From Bacteroidales bacterium (GTDB lineage: Bacteria > Bacteroidota > Bacteroidia > Bacteroidales > UBA932): a stretch of 64,000 nt of DNA. This document shows positions 28,501 to 35,871 of this stretch, in pieces; position 1 is the first letter of the stretch, and each line of letters starts with the position of its first letter. The DNA is taken from positions 91,672-155,671 of the forward strand of contig JAFZDJ010000008.1 of assembly GCA_017561265.1 (NCBI GenBank). The letters are read 5' to 3'. Below the pieces are notes generated by a model that did not search any database, was not told where the DNA came from, and worked only from the letters and a program-made list of their open reading frames with translations. The translations under genes were made by a program, and so were the position numbers.

Positions 28501-28894
28501 AACTGTAGCTTCAGCTGTATTTGCAGAGATGGGCTATGAGAATGCACAGGTTGTTGCTGATGAGACCATCATGATTGACAATAATGTTTCTCTCGTTTTC
28601 TCACAGGGTGCAGCTTCTACAGCTCCTGCATATTACAACAGCGGTTCGGCGATCCGTATGTATCAGAACGGTGCAACTCTTGAGGTTTCTGCAAGCGGAA
28701 AGACCATCACTTCAATTGAATTCACATTCTCTTCAGGCCATTACTACATGGAGCCGGACTGCGGTGAATTCTCTGCTGAAAGTGCTGTAAGAACATGGAC
28801 TGGTGAGGCGGAGACAGTAGTCTTCACTTCAACTGGTACAGACAAGAACCACAGAGCATACATTTCTGCAGTCAAGGTTACATACGCTGACTGA
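25598..28894 (+). CDS. Fimbrillin/triple OB-fold lipoprotein 3
   Basis: A 1098-residue lipoprotein with lipobox LTNC (Cys25). I chose the ATG at 25598, aligned with lipoprotein 2; an ATG at 25610 is also possible. Approximate domains: fimbrillin-like 30-305; a beta domain 306-450; OB-fold 1 464-569; another beta module 570-730; Pro/Glu-rich linker; OB-fold 2 745-840; Pro/Glu linker; OB-fold 3 857-957; C-terminal beta domain 965-1098. Each OB-fold has the TYGNF(Y/D)L-x-DETGSIYVYGL signature. It ends in TGA (28892-28894), and the frame then continues into a second endonuclease domain. Confidence 0.84.
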   Translation: MKSNMKKIFKTLGVMLMATLSLTNCMKETATAPDTFGIPYTIYAGLDADTKTLNDSLSTKWTAEDTLNVFHAEAGSEWYSENTMFTITDVEAGKFETELLNGELSAVNDWFVLYPYNSHIISPVNVASGYVAVGGRAGSPQVQTGNSSMAHIAGPNYPMWGIAKGVESEEMPYIRMTHLSSLVEVVVTNNAGVEAKVKSLSMAAAEDITGTYYIDFTTDEPTFEGSGDIYVSNEVKLTVVEGEYIPAGGSAKFYFAIKPFTAHAGDFINLTVNGEEKAYELTEDVTFAPGKIKTLTFSLDEYVELVPGPVTSNMVWTLGEKAYNEVATINGEAEVPVLKLGTSSVAGTATITVPAGTTKLGFYAVSWNGKSAVLGLMDGETVVGEVEPPVNAGAANNSPYTIEEDPSLCYFEIEVNAEEDKEYTLTTTGNNNRVIIWGLNYYTADGIGEEQTPVEPEPDQPGEPVVATVAEVLAAEVSSDVWYQMTGTIKNLAYLADGTVNPYGNFDLEDETGSIYVYGLTATKVAKNDKSFPTLGLKEGDIVTIIGTRSDYKGSAQVGGPAYYVSHESGSTEDPTPDGETFTWDLTIADYSVADEGHVAWYGDYSVMILGKAESSTAANNYLGGGMNNDKLCEHTRVYKGQILTVFPVANYMPLKTVFTATSADYASKFVNSEWKNAEVVSDGKIVTVTPIDATVPVAVTISAATRFTDVTVHYVYDETFVPADSEEPEPEDPVEPEDPVEPGEAIAVTVAEYLAAAEDDTLYELTGLIQEVQNTKYGNFYLEDETGSVYIYGLVDGDGVYIFTEKSLKAGDTITIVGKRQSYNDIPEMVDALYISHEVGEGTEPEPEPEPDQPGEIVPATIAEVLAAEVDANVWYEITGKIVNIANTTYGNFDLMDETGSIYVYGLTATQVAKNDKSFESLGLKVGDIVTLIGTRAEYNGTPQVGGPAYYVRHEAGADEPDAPAEGTVASAVFAEMGYENAQVVADETIMIDNNVSLVFSQGAASTAPAYYNSGSAIRMYQNGATLEVSASGKTITSIEFTFSSGHYYMEPDCGEFSAESAVRTWTGEAETVVFTSTGTDKNHRAYISAVKVTYAD
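26989..28467 (+). repeat. Three OB-fold-coding repeats inside lipoprotein 3
   Basis: About 300-bp units at ~26989-27306, ~27834-28118 and ~28168-28467 encode the same OB-fold. Single copies occur in lipoprotein 1 (~20608-20910) and lipoprotein 2 (~23723-24030). Some stretches are nearly identical in DNA, for example CCTCAGGTAGGTGGCCC at 20866 and 28428, which suggests recombination or gene conversion between copies. Confidence 0.8.
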
Positions 28895-28918
28895 AACCAG
28901 TCCGGCGGCAGCGCCGGA
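28892..28918 (+). promoter_or_regulatory. Candidate stop-codon readthrough element 2 (UGA + hairpin)
   Basis: UGA (28892-28894), 6-nt spacer AACCAG, then a perfect 7-bp stem UCCGGCG/CGCCGGA with loop GCAG (28901-28918). Spacer length, stem sequence and loop size are the same as at 21618, although the codon before the UGA and the spacer bases differ. Confidence 0.6.
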
Positions 28919-29737
28919 GGTGATGAACCTGCGGAACCTGATTATGACGAGCCGGGTGAGGCGACTCCAGCAGTCAATGAAGACTGGCTGGAGCTGCCTA
29001 CGGGCTTGGACGGAAGCCAGTATTATGTGAATTCATTCTTTGCTGGCGGAGAAAGAAACTATACTCATCTTTATGATGCGGAGAATTACCTCTCTCTTTG
29101 GACAGCATATCCTCTGAAGGCGAGCCATATGGGATCCAATTCCCGTCCGGGCTGGCAGTATAATCCGGAGATAGATGAGGATCTTCAGCCGAATCTTTGC
29201 AGCGGAAGCTACAGCGGAGATACTTATTCGCGTGGTCACATGATCCCGAACGGTGCAAGAAACGGCATCAAGGAGATGCAGAAGCAGACTTTCTATGTGA
29301 CTAACTCTGTCCCTCAGAGACAGAACAAGTTCAACGGAAGCATCTGGAATGCAATGGAGAATGCGATCAGAGGCATTGTTTCCGGCAGCAACGAGGAGAT
29401 CTACATCGTTACCGGCGTCGCTCTCAACAAGGTGGGAGAGAACAAGAAAGTCGAGTATATCACTCCTAGCAAGGATACCAAGCAGTGCGCTATCCCTAAC
29501 TACTTCTATACGGTGGTTCTCAGGGTGAACAAGTCTGGAAGCTCTCTGACAGACGCGCAGGCAGTGGGATTCTGGTTTGAGCACAAGGACTACAGCAATA
29601 ATGCTTATGAAGATTATACTGTGTCGGTGAATCAGATCGAAGAATGGACAGGATTTGACTTCTTCGTGAACCTTCCGGATGATCTTGAGGCTGAGGCCGA
29701 AAGAAATTCAAGCTGGACGACTCTCAAGAACTTCTAA
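28895..29737 (+). CDS. In-frame 3' extension: DNA/RNA non-specific endonuclease domain 2 (behind UGA)
   Basis: 280 codons in frame with lipoprotein 3. The linker NQSGGSAGGDEPAEPDYDE is followed by WLELPTGL, NYTHLYD, the catalytic SRGHMIPNGARNG (His codon 29237-29239), TNSVPQRQNKFNG and NYFYTVVLR. It is clearly homologous to the operon 1 domain but diverged through much of its length. The first alternative start is a TTG at 29006, inside the conserved LPTGLDG segment. There is no ATG or signal peptide of its own. The best reading is a nuclease made as a UGA-readthrough extension of lipoprotein 3. Confidence 0.75.
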   Translation, partial: NQSGGSAGGDEPAEPDYDEPGEATPAVNEDWLELPTGLDGSQYYVNSFFAGGERNYTHLYDAENYLSLWTAYPLKASHMGSNSRPGWQYNPEIDEDLQPNLCSGSYSGDTYSRGHMIPNGARNGIKEMQKQTFYVTNSVPQRQNKFNGSIWNAMENAIRGIVSGSNEEIYIVTGVALNKVGENKKVEYITPSKDTKQCAIPNYFYTVVLRVNKSGSSLTDAQAVGFWFEHKDYSNNAYEDYTVSVNQIEEWTGFDFFVNLPDDLEAEAERNSSWTTLKNF

Positions 29738-29742
29738 AATAA

Positions 29743-29778
29743 TACGGCGGTCATCGGAAGATGGCCGCCGTAATTTTT
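29743..29778. terminator. Bidirectional terminator, island operon 3 / NigD-like gene
   Basis: TACGGCGGTCATC/GATGGCCGCCGTA stem (one G-U), loop GGAA or shorter, with a T5 run on the plus side and an A/T-rich run on the other. It separates the convergent nuclease and NigD-like genes. Confidence 0.9.
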
Positions 29779-29794
29779 GAAAAAGCTTGTTCGA

Positions 29795-30559
29795 TTATCT
29801 CATGTTTGAGAATGTAGTCATGCTGTTGTTGTAGGTCGTAGACGGAACCTGCTCGAAGCTGTCCTTCTTGTAAAGACGCTCGGTGCTGTAGTTTTCGGTC
29901 TGTGACGAGATCATGTTAGGGCTTGCCATTCTGTAGCTGTACCACTTGATCCTGATCTTTGCCTGATCTTCCTTGATGAGATGTGAGACAGGGAAGCTTA
30001 CATATCCTGCAGCGAGAACCATGTTGGTGTTCTGTCCTTCTTTGAGGATTTCTCCTGAGGCATCGTGACGGAGTGTGAATGTATATGTTCCGTCTTCCTT
30101 GGCTGTCTCGTCGAGGATGAGGTTGATCATGTGCTTTGTGTCGCTTCCTATCTTGATCGGAACGGTGATGTAAAGGTTTATGTAACCGCCTGATATCCAT
30201 AGGTCAGAAAGGAGAGCCGGGTCGTTCGCCATCTGGGACATGTCCTCGATTTCCGAAGAAAGGAGAGGGGATTTTGTGAGTACTGAAGTGATGTAGTTGA
30301 GTCTTACATCATATTCGTTCGTACCTGTTGATGAAAGTATGTCACAGATTGTAAATGCTCTTTTGAGTGTGTCGAGTCTTCCCTCGCATGTCTGCTCGAC
30401 GATGTTGAATGTGTTTCCCTGGTCGCTGACGAATCTGCCGTCCACGATGTTTCCCATAGTTGCGTTATAATAGCGGAGCGTTTCGTCCTTCTGGCATGAT
30501 GTTGCGATTGCAGCCGCTCCTACGGCAAGCGCGATGATCAGTCCTTTGATTTTCTTCAT
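29795..30559 (-). CDS. NigD-like lipoprotein
   Basis: A 254-residue lipoprotein. I chose the ATG at 30559 because it begins a proper signal peptide (MKKIKGLIIALAVGAAAIA) with lipobox ATSC; the frame extends upstream to 30631. Sequence such as VDGRFVSDQGNTFNIVEQTC and the beta-rich C terminus (INLYITVPIK, IRIKWYSYRM) match the NigD-like family of Bacteroidota outer-membrane lipoproteins, whose role is unclear. It is a single gene divergent from cstA. Confidence 0.7.
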   Translation of the reverse strand: MKKIKGLIIALAVGAAAIATSCQKDETLRYYNATMGNIVDGRFVSDQGNTFNIVEQTCEGRLDTLKRAFTICDILSSTGTNEYDVRLNYITSVLTKSPLLSSEIEDMSQMANDPALLSDLWISGGYINLYITVPIKIGSDTKHMINLILDETAKEDGTYTFTLRHDASGEILKEGQNTNMVLAAGYVSFPVSHLIKEDQAKIRIKWYSYRMASPNMISSQTENYSTERLYKKDSFEQVPSTTYNNSMTTFSNMR

Positions 30560-30675
30560 TCTTATCTTTTTTCTATTTGTTTCGGTCATATAAGATGCAA
30601 GTTTAAGCCATTTCGTTGCATTTACAATCAAAATCTTGGTAAATTTGTTGAGTTTTTATTCAAAATCATACTGAA

Positions 30676-32133
30676 ATGATCACTTTCATCGTCTCGATCC
30701 TGCTTCTTGTTGCAGGGTACGTCCTTTATGGAAAGTATGTCGCCGGATATCTTGATGTCGATCCGGAGAGAAAGACTCCTGCATATGAGTTTCAGGATGG
30801 CATTGACTTCACACCTATGCCCACATGGAAGATCTTCGTCATCCAGTTTCTCAACATAGCCGGTCTCGGTCCGATCTTCGGTGCCATCATGGGTGCGGCC
30901 TATGGTCCTGCAGCCTATCTCTGGATAGTTCTCGGATGTATCTTCATGGGAGCTGTACATGATTTCTTCGCGGGCATGATGTCCATAAGAAACGGAGGCT
31001 CGAATATGCCGGACATCACCGGAAGGTATCTTGGAAAGGGAATGAAGGCGGTGATGAATGTGGTTGTGGCCTTCCTGCTTCTGGCCGTCGGAGTGTCTTT
31101 TGTGACCGGACCAGCCGATCTTATAGCCTCACTGACCGGTGTCGGAAAGGAAATATGGCTTTATGTAATATTCGCATATTATATACTTGCGACCCTCCTT
31201 CCTGTCGACAAGATAATAGGAACTGTATATCCTTATATGGGAGCTGCCTTGCTTTTCATGGCAGTAGGTGTGGGTGTCATGCTGATAGCCGGTGACCTTA
31301 ACGGCGCTCATGAAATGATGGAGCTTACTCCTGCCACATTGAAGAACTGGCATGCTGATCCGTCCAATAATATACTCGTACCTATGCTGTTCATCGTTGT
31401 TTCCTGCGGTGCGATTTCCGGATTCCATTCGACTCAGTCACCACTCATGGCACGATGCCTCAAGAACGAGAAATATGCTCGTCCGGTATTTTACGGGGCT
31501 ATGGTGGCGGAAGGAATTGTCGCTATGATATGGGCTACTGCGGCAATGGCTTATTTCGGTGGACCTGAGGGACTTAATGCTGCCATGACTGACGGAATCA
31601 TGATTGACGGTACGCTTACGAAAGTGACACCTGCCATTGCGGTGGATATGATATGCAGAAGCTGGCTCGGAAAGGTTGGAGCCGTAATTGCCGTCATCGG
31701 AGTCGTCGTATGTCCGATCACATCAGGTGATACTGCCTTCCGTAGTCTCAGACTTACAATTGCGGACTTTCTTAAGAGCGACCAGAAACCGATCGGAAAG
31801 AGACTTCTGGTCTGCATTCCGATCTTTGCTCTGGCATTCTTCTGCTGCAAGATGGATTTTTCGACTGTGTGGAATTATGTCGGCATCACCAACCAGATCC
31901 TTGCCGTGCTGGTGCTCTGGACTTCAGCGGCTTTCCTTATAAGCCGTGGCAAGCCGCACTGGATGTGTTCTGTCCCAGCCACTTTCCTGACATTTGTCTG
32001 TGTCAGCTATTTCTTCATGGCACCATTGAAGAACGGAGGTCTTCATCTTGCTCCTGCTGCCGGCTATGTTGCCGGCATAGTTGTGGCGCTTGCCTTGCTG
32101 ACATTCTGCATCATCAGAGCCAGGCGCCGTTAG
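30676..32133 (+). CDS. cstA: Carbon starvation protein CstA (peptide/pyruvate transporter family)
   Basis: A 485-residue inner-membrane protein with ~12 or more hydrophobic helices. The CstA signatures are GPIFGAIMGAAYGPAAYLWI and VHDFFAGMMSIRNGG near the N terminus, then GFHSTQSPLMARC (~250). E. coli CstA/BtsT-type proteins take up peptides or pyruvate. It is shorter than E. coli CstA (~700), as is usual for the Bacteroidota form. A TAAATTTG -7 element lies at 30640-30647. It is convergent with the Fur-like gene, 3 bp apart. Confidence 0.92.
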   Translation: MITFIVSILLLVAGYVLYGKYVAGYLDVDPERKTPAYEFQDGIDFTPMPTWKIFVIQFLNIAGLGPIFGAIMGAAYGPAAYLWIVLGCIFMGAVHDFFAGMMSIRNGGSNMPDITGRYLGKGMKAVMNVVVAFLLLAVGVSFVTGPADLIASLTGVGKEIWLYVIFAYYILATLLPVDKIIGTVYPYMGAALLFMAVGVGVMLIAGDLNGAHEMMELTPATLKNWHADPSNNILVPMLFIVVSCGAISGFHSTQSPLMARCLKNEKYARPVFYGAMVAEGIVAMIWATAAMAYFGGPEGLNAAMTDGIMIDGTLTKVTPAIAVDMICRSWLGKVGAVIAVIGVVVCPITSGDTAFRSLRLTIADFLKSDQKPIGKRLLVCIPIFALAFFCCKMDFSTVWNYVGITNQILAVLVLWTSAAFLISRGKPHWMCSVPATFLTFVCVSYFFMAPLKNGGLHLAPAAGYVAGIVVALALLTFCIIRARRR

Positions 32134-32136
32134 GAC

Positions 32137-32586
32137 TTAGACGCTGTACTTCTTTCTTGAAGGACGGCCTACAAGCTGAATGTCGAATCCCTCGATCTTG
32201 TATCCTCGTACGCGCTTGCGGCTGAGGTGTGATTCGATAAGAGCGACCAATTCGTCGTCAACTACATCTCTGAAGACGTGGTTGGTCTGGTCGTAGAAAT
32301 GGATGTGCTTGAATGTGTTTACATCGAAGTACATCTTGTTGTTCGCGCTGAGCCTGTAGTTGTAGATTCCGAGCATCGCCATGTGGGTGAGGATGTTGTA
32401 GACTGATGCTACTGTCACTTTTGTAGTGCCTTTTTCCTTGATGGACTCGGTAACCATGTCTGCACATGCATGTCCAAGGGACATCATCGCCTCGTGGACG
32501 GCAAGTCTCTGAGGCGTCGCCTTGAGCGAATGTTTCTTGAGGAGCACCTTGTACTCCTCCATGTTCGGGCATTTGTGTGTATTCAT
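32137..32586 (-). CDS. Fur-family transcriptional regulator lacking the CxxC zinc site
   Basis: A 149-residue protein with a Fur/PerR winged helix (LKKHSLKATPQRLAVHEAM; TVASVYNILTHMAMLGI) and a dimerisation domain. The regulatory His pair is kept (KHIHFYDQTNHVF), but the usual CxxC structural-zinc pair after it is absent. The C terminus is unusually basic (SRKRVRG, RPSRKKY). It probably senses metal or peroxide and represses nearby or distant genes; the ligand cannot be deduced. Confidence 0.85.
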   Translation of the reverse strand: MNTHKCPNMEEYKVLLKKHSLKATPQRLAVHEAMMSLGHACADMVTESIKEKGTTKVTVASVYNILTHMAMLGIYNYRLSANNKMYFDVNTFKHIHFYDQTNHVFRDVVDDELVALIESHLSRKRVRGYKIEGFDIQLVGRPSRKKYSV

Positions 32587-32604
32587 AAATTATACTCTCG
32601 GACG

Positions 32605-32635
32605 CAAATTTATGTATTTTAGACGGAAATGCAAA
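32605..32635 (-). promoter_or_regulatory. Promoter of the Fur-like gene
   Basis: Minus-strand TTTG (32632-32635), 19 bp, TAAATTTG (32605-32612), 19 bp before the start codon. The divergent SDR gene has a plus-strand TAATTTTG at 32709-32716. Confidence 0.78.
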
Positions 32636-32741
32636 ATAAATTTGAAGTATTCAAAATTGGGGGTTGAAATAATCGCACGCATGTGTATGGGATTATGGTA
32701 AAATTTGATAATTTTGCGGCCGTTTTTGGAATTTGACTCAA

Positions 32742-33587
32742 ATGAAGAATGTTTTCAGAGAATACAAGGCGTGGGCTCTGATCACCGGAGCTGCTTCAGG
32801 TATGGGAAGAGTGTATGCCCGAAGGCTTGCGGTGATGGGTTATGATCTTGTACTAGTTGATATTAACGGGAAGGGTCTTGAGGAGACGGAGGAGATCGTA
32901 AAGGCTGAGGTGGCCGGTTCCGCCAAGGTCCCTATGCCGTTCAAGGATGATTTCAAGGTGCTTCAGATCGTTCAGGATCTCTCTCAGGGCAACGCTGCGG
33001 ATATGATTTTCGAGCAGACAGAGGCGGAGGGTTGCGAGGTTGAGGTACTGGTGAACAATGCAGGTGTGATGTATTGTCAGGGTATTGCCGAGACCAGCGA
33101 GAGGATGCTGAAGCTCATAATGATGGTGCATATGAATACTCCGCTGCTGCTCTGCCGCAAATATGTGGTTCCGATGAAGGAAAGGGGCAACGGTTATATA
33201 CTGAATATCTCGTCACTTGCCGAATGCATGAGCTGGCCTGGCATCGGAATGTATGGTGCGACAAAACGTTTTGTGAAGGATTATTCGAGGGAGCTCAGGA
33301 TCGAGTGCCAGAAGACTGGAGTGAGCGTGACGAATGCTTATTTCGGAGCAGTGGACACTCCGTTGGTTCCGCTCAAGGACAGTCTGAGGAGACTTGCGCG
33401 TGCTCTTGCAGTAATGATCACTCCGGAAAAAGCGGTCGAGAGGGCTTTGAAGGCGACTTTCAGAAGACGCAGGGGAGTGATGCCGGGAGTGCTCAATCAT
33501 ATATTCAGGCCTATATGTATGATACTTCCTGACTGCCTTCTGGGCTGGATTTATAGAAAGGTAAAGCATTGTCTGATGAAAGTCTGA
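32742..33587 (+). CDS. Short-chain dehydrogenase/reductase (SDR)
   Basis: A 281-residue Rossmann oxidoreductase with the NAD(P) loop TGAASGMG (~15-22), NNAG (~104), catalytic Ser in ISSLAE and the YGATK pair (Tyr/Lys). The C terminus is hydrophobic, perhaps membrane-associated. The substrate is unknown. I chose the ATG at 32742 over an upstream TTG (32733). It lies upstream of trxB by 47 bp. Confidence 0.85.
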   Translation: MKNVFREYKAWALITGAASGMGRVYARRLAVMGYDLVLVDINGKGLEETEEIVKAEVAGSAKVPMPFKDDFKVLQIVQDLSQGNAADMIFEQTEAEGCEVEVLVNNAGVMYCQGIAETSERMLKLIMMVHMNTPLLLCRKYVVPMKERGNGYILNISSLAECMSWPGIGMYGATKRFVKDYSRELRIECQKTGVSVTNAYFGAVDTPLVPLKDSLRRLARALAVMITPEKAVERALKATFRRRRGVMPGVLNHIFRPICMILPDCLLGWIYRKVKHCLMKV

Positions 33588-33634
33588 AAAAAAACATTAT
33601 ATTTGTGGTTTGCAAAGATTTAAATATTGAAAAT

Positions 33635-34558
33635 ATGGAAAGAATAAAGTGTCTTATCGTCGGAGGTGGCCCTGCAGGCTACACTGCTGCCATTTATGCA
33701 TCAAGAGCGGATATCGCTCCTGTGGTTTATGAGGGTGTGCAGCCAGGCGGACAGCTTACAACTACAACTGATATAGAGAATTTCCCTGGTTTCGAGAACG
33801 GTATCTCCGGACAGCAGCTCGTGGATACCATGAGGGCTCAGGCGGTGCGTCTTGGTGCTGATGTACGCACTGGGGCAATCACTTCTGCAGACCTTTCTGA
33901 AAGGCCTTTCAAGATCGTTGTCGATGGTGACAAGGAGATTGAGGCGGAGACGCTGATCATCGCTACAGGTGCGACAGCAAAGTATCTCGGACTTGAGTCT
34001 GAGATCAAGTACAGGGGACTCGGAGTGTCTGCGTGTGCGACATGTGACGGTTTCTTCTACAGGAAGAAGACTGTGGCAGTCGTAGGTGGCGGCGATACGG
34101 CATGCGAAGAGGCTACTTATCTTGCAGGCTTATGCAAGAAGGTGTATATGATAGTCCGCAGGGATGTGCTCAGGGCTTCCGAGGCCATGCAGGAGCGCGT
34201 GAGGAACACCGAGAACATCGAGATCCTCTGGAACTGCAATACTCAGGAAGTGCTTGGTGATGAGTACGGAGTCACAGGTGCAAGACTCGTGCGCAAGGAT
34301 GGCGAGGTTTTTGATATAGCGGTGGACGGATTCTTCCTTGCTATCGGTCATCATCCTAACTCTGACTTGTTCAGGGAGTGGATCGAAGTCGACAAGGAGG
34401 GTTACATCGTGACAGACGGCAAGACTTCCAAGACCAATGTTCCAGGAGTATTTGCTGCGGGTGATGTGCAGGATCCGCTTTACAGACAGGCGATTACGGC
34501 TGCAGCTTCAGGCTGCCGTGCCGCGCTTGATGCTGAGAAATTCCTGAAAATGCTTTAA
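33635..34558 (+). CDS. trxB: Thioredoxin reductase
   Basis: A 307-residue flavoenzyme that reduces thioredoxin with NADPH. It shows FAD motif VGGGPAGYTAAIYASRA, redox pair Cys134/Cys137 (ACATCDG), NADPH motif VGGGDTACEEA and the C-terminal FAD motif GVFAAGDVQD. I chose the ATG at 33635, since the frame's earlier start overlaps the SDR gene. A TATATTTG -7 element lies at 33598-33605. It begins a long co-directional run with bamD, rpb6/omega and recN. Confidence 0.95.
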   Translation: MERIKCLIVGGGPAGYTAAIYASRADIAPVVYEGVQPGGQLTTTTDIENFPGFENGISGQQLVDTMRAQAVRLGADVRTGAITSADLSERPFKIVVDGDKEIEAETLIIATGATAKYLGLESEIKYRGLGVSACATCDGFFYRKKTVAVVGGGDTACEEATYLAGLCKKVYMIVRRDVLRASEAMQERVRNTENIEILWNCNTQEVLGDEYGVTGARLVRKDGEVFDIAVDGFFLAIGHHPNSDLFREWIEVDKEGYIVTDGKTSKTNVPGVFAAGDVQDPLYRQAITAAASGCRAALDAEKFLKML

Positions 34559-34572
34559 TTGTCGAAAAGAAG

Positions 34573-35469
34573 ATGAAGATTCGTAATCTTATTCTGGCGG
34601 CTGTCCTGATAGTCGCTTCTACATCATGCAAGACTCAGTATGAGCTGCTTCTGAACAGTAATGATGTCAAGGCCAAGTATGAGGCTGCCTTCAATTATTT
34701 CAATGAAGGCAAGTATTCGAAGGCCGGCTCTATGTTCGAGTCTCTTTCGGTGCTTACAAACGGCACGGAACGTGACGACACCGTGAGATACTACTGGGGC
34801 TTGAGCAATTATCTGTTCAGGGACTATTATACAGCTGAGACCAATTTCACTAATTTCATCGAGAGCTATCCTAGAAGTCCGTTCGCTTCGGAGGCGACAT
34901 ATCTGAGGCTCGACTGCCTCTATCGTTCGACTCTCAGGTATGAGCTGGATCAGGATCCGACATACAAGGCGATCACAGCCATATCAGAGTATATCATCGA
35001 GCATCCGGACAATACTCATATGCAGGAGTGTAACGACATGCTTACCGAGCTTAACGAACGTCTTGACAGAAAGGCATATGAGGCGGCTAAGCTGTATTAC
35101 AAGATGGAGGATTACAAGGCTTCCAGAGTGGCATTCCGCAATGTCCTGAAGGAGGATGCCGACAATGTCTTCCGTGAAGATATCCTTTACTATATTGCGA
35201 TGTCTTCATATAATTTCGCTCATAACAGTATTCCTTCAAAGCAGAGGGAGAGGTATCTGACCTTCGTGGATGACTATTACAATTTCATCGGTGAGATTCC
35301 GGATTCCCGTTACCGCAGAGAGCTGGATAATGTATACAAGAAGGCGCAGAAGGCTCTTGGAAGGGAAGTCGGTGCAGTGGATGAGGATATGAGTGAGAAG
35401 GATTTCGCAAAAGAAAGGAAAAAAGTTCTGAAAGAGGCGAAAAAAGCAGAAAAGGCTGAAAAAAATTGA
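34573..35469 (+). CDS. bamD: Outer membrane assembly lipoprotein BamD
   Basis: A 298-residue lipoprotein (lipobox ASTSC, Cys19) with TPR-like helical pairs (YEAAFNYFNEGKYSKAGSMF; YWGLSNYLFRDYYTAETNF), the BamD/YfiO layout. It works with BamA (52963-55548 in this window) to insert beta-barrel proteins. The C terminus is Lys/Glu-rich. It starts 14 bp after trxB. Confidence 0.92.
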   Translation: MKIRNLILAAVLIVASTSCKTQYELLLNSNDVKAKYEAAFNYFNEGKYSKAGSMFESLSVLTNGTERDDTVRYYWGLSNYLFRDYYTAETNFTNFIESYPRSPFASEATYLRLDCLYRSTLRYELDQDPTYKAITAISEYIIEHPDNTHMQECNDMLTELNERLDRKAYEAAKLYYKMEDYKASRVAFRNVLKEDADNVFREDILYYIAMSSYNFAHNSIPSKQRERYLTFVDDYYNFIGEIPDSRYRRELDNVYKKAQKALGREVGAVDEDMSEKDFAKERKKVLKEAKKAEKAEKN

Positions 35470-35547
35470 AACCCTCGCTGAAAGCATCGGTATAATTAAA
35501 TGGAGGGACTTCATTTTTACCTCTGTAACAAGAAAAAGTAATATAAG

Positions 35548-35868
35548 ATGGCAAACAAGAAAACACCTGTTAACACACTTACAAGGAATCTCTGCGATCT
35601 CGCAGCTCCTACCGGAAACATTTATGAAACCGTTGTGATCCTTTCAAAGAGGGCTAACCAGATTGCGATCGCCGAGAAGAAGGAGCTTACAAGAAAGCTC
35701 GAGGACTTCAAGAACGACCGCGACACAATGGAGGAGGTTTTCGAGAACCGTGAGCAGATCGAGATCTCAAAATACTATGAGAGACAGCCTAAGCCTAGCC
35801 TCGTAGCTATCGAGGAGTTCCAGGAAGGTGATGTCTTCTACAGAATGGCAAAGCAGGACGAGGAGTAG
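35548..35868 (+). CDS. RNA polymerase omega/Rpb6-like subunit
   Basis: A 106-residue protein matching the Bacteroidota Rpb6/omega-like family that stands in for RpoZ: NIYETVVILSKRANQIAIAEKKEL carries the conserved omega helix. The acidic C terminus (AKQDEE) is typical. It is 3 bp before recN. Confidence 0.85.
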   Translation: MANKKTPVNTLTRNLCDLAAPTGNIYETVVILSKRANQIAIAEKKELTRKLEDFKNDRDTMEEVFENREQIEISKYYERQPKPSLVAIEEFQEGDVFYRMAKQDEE

Positions 35869-35871
35869 TCT

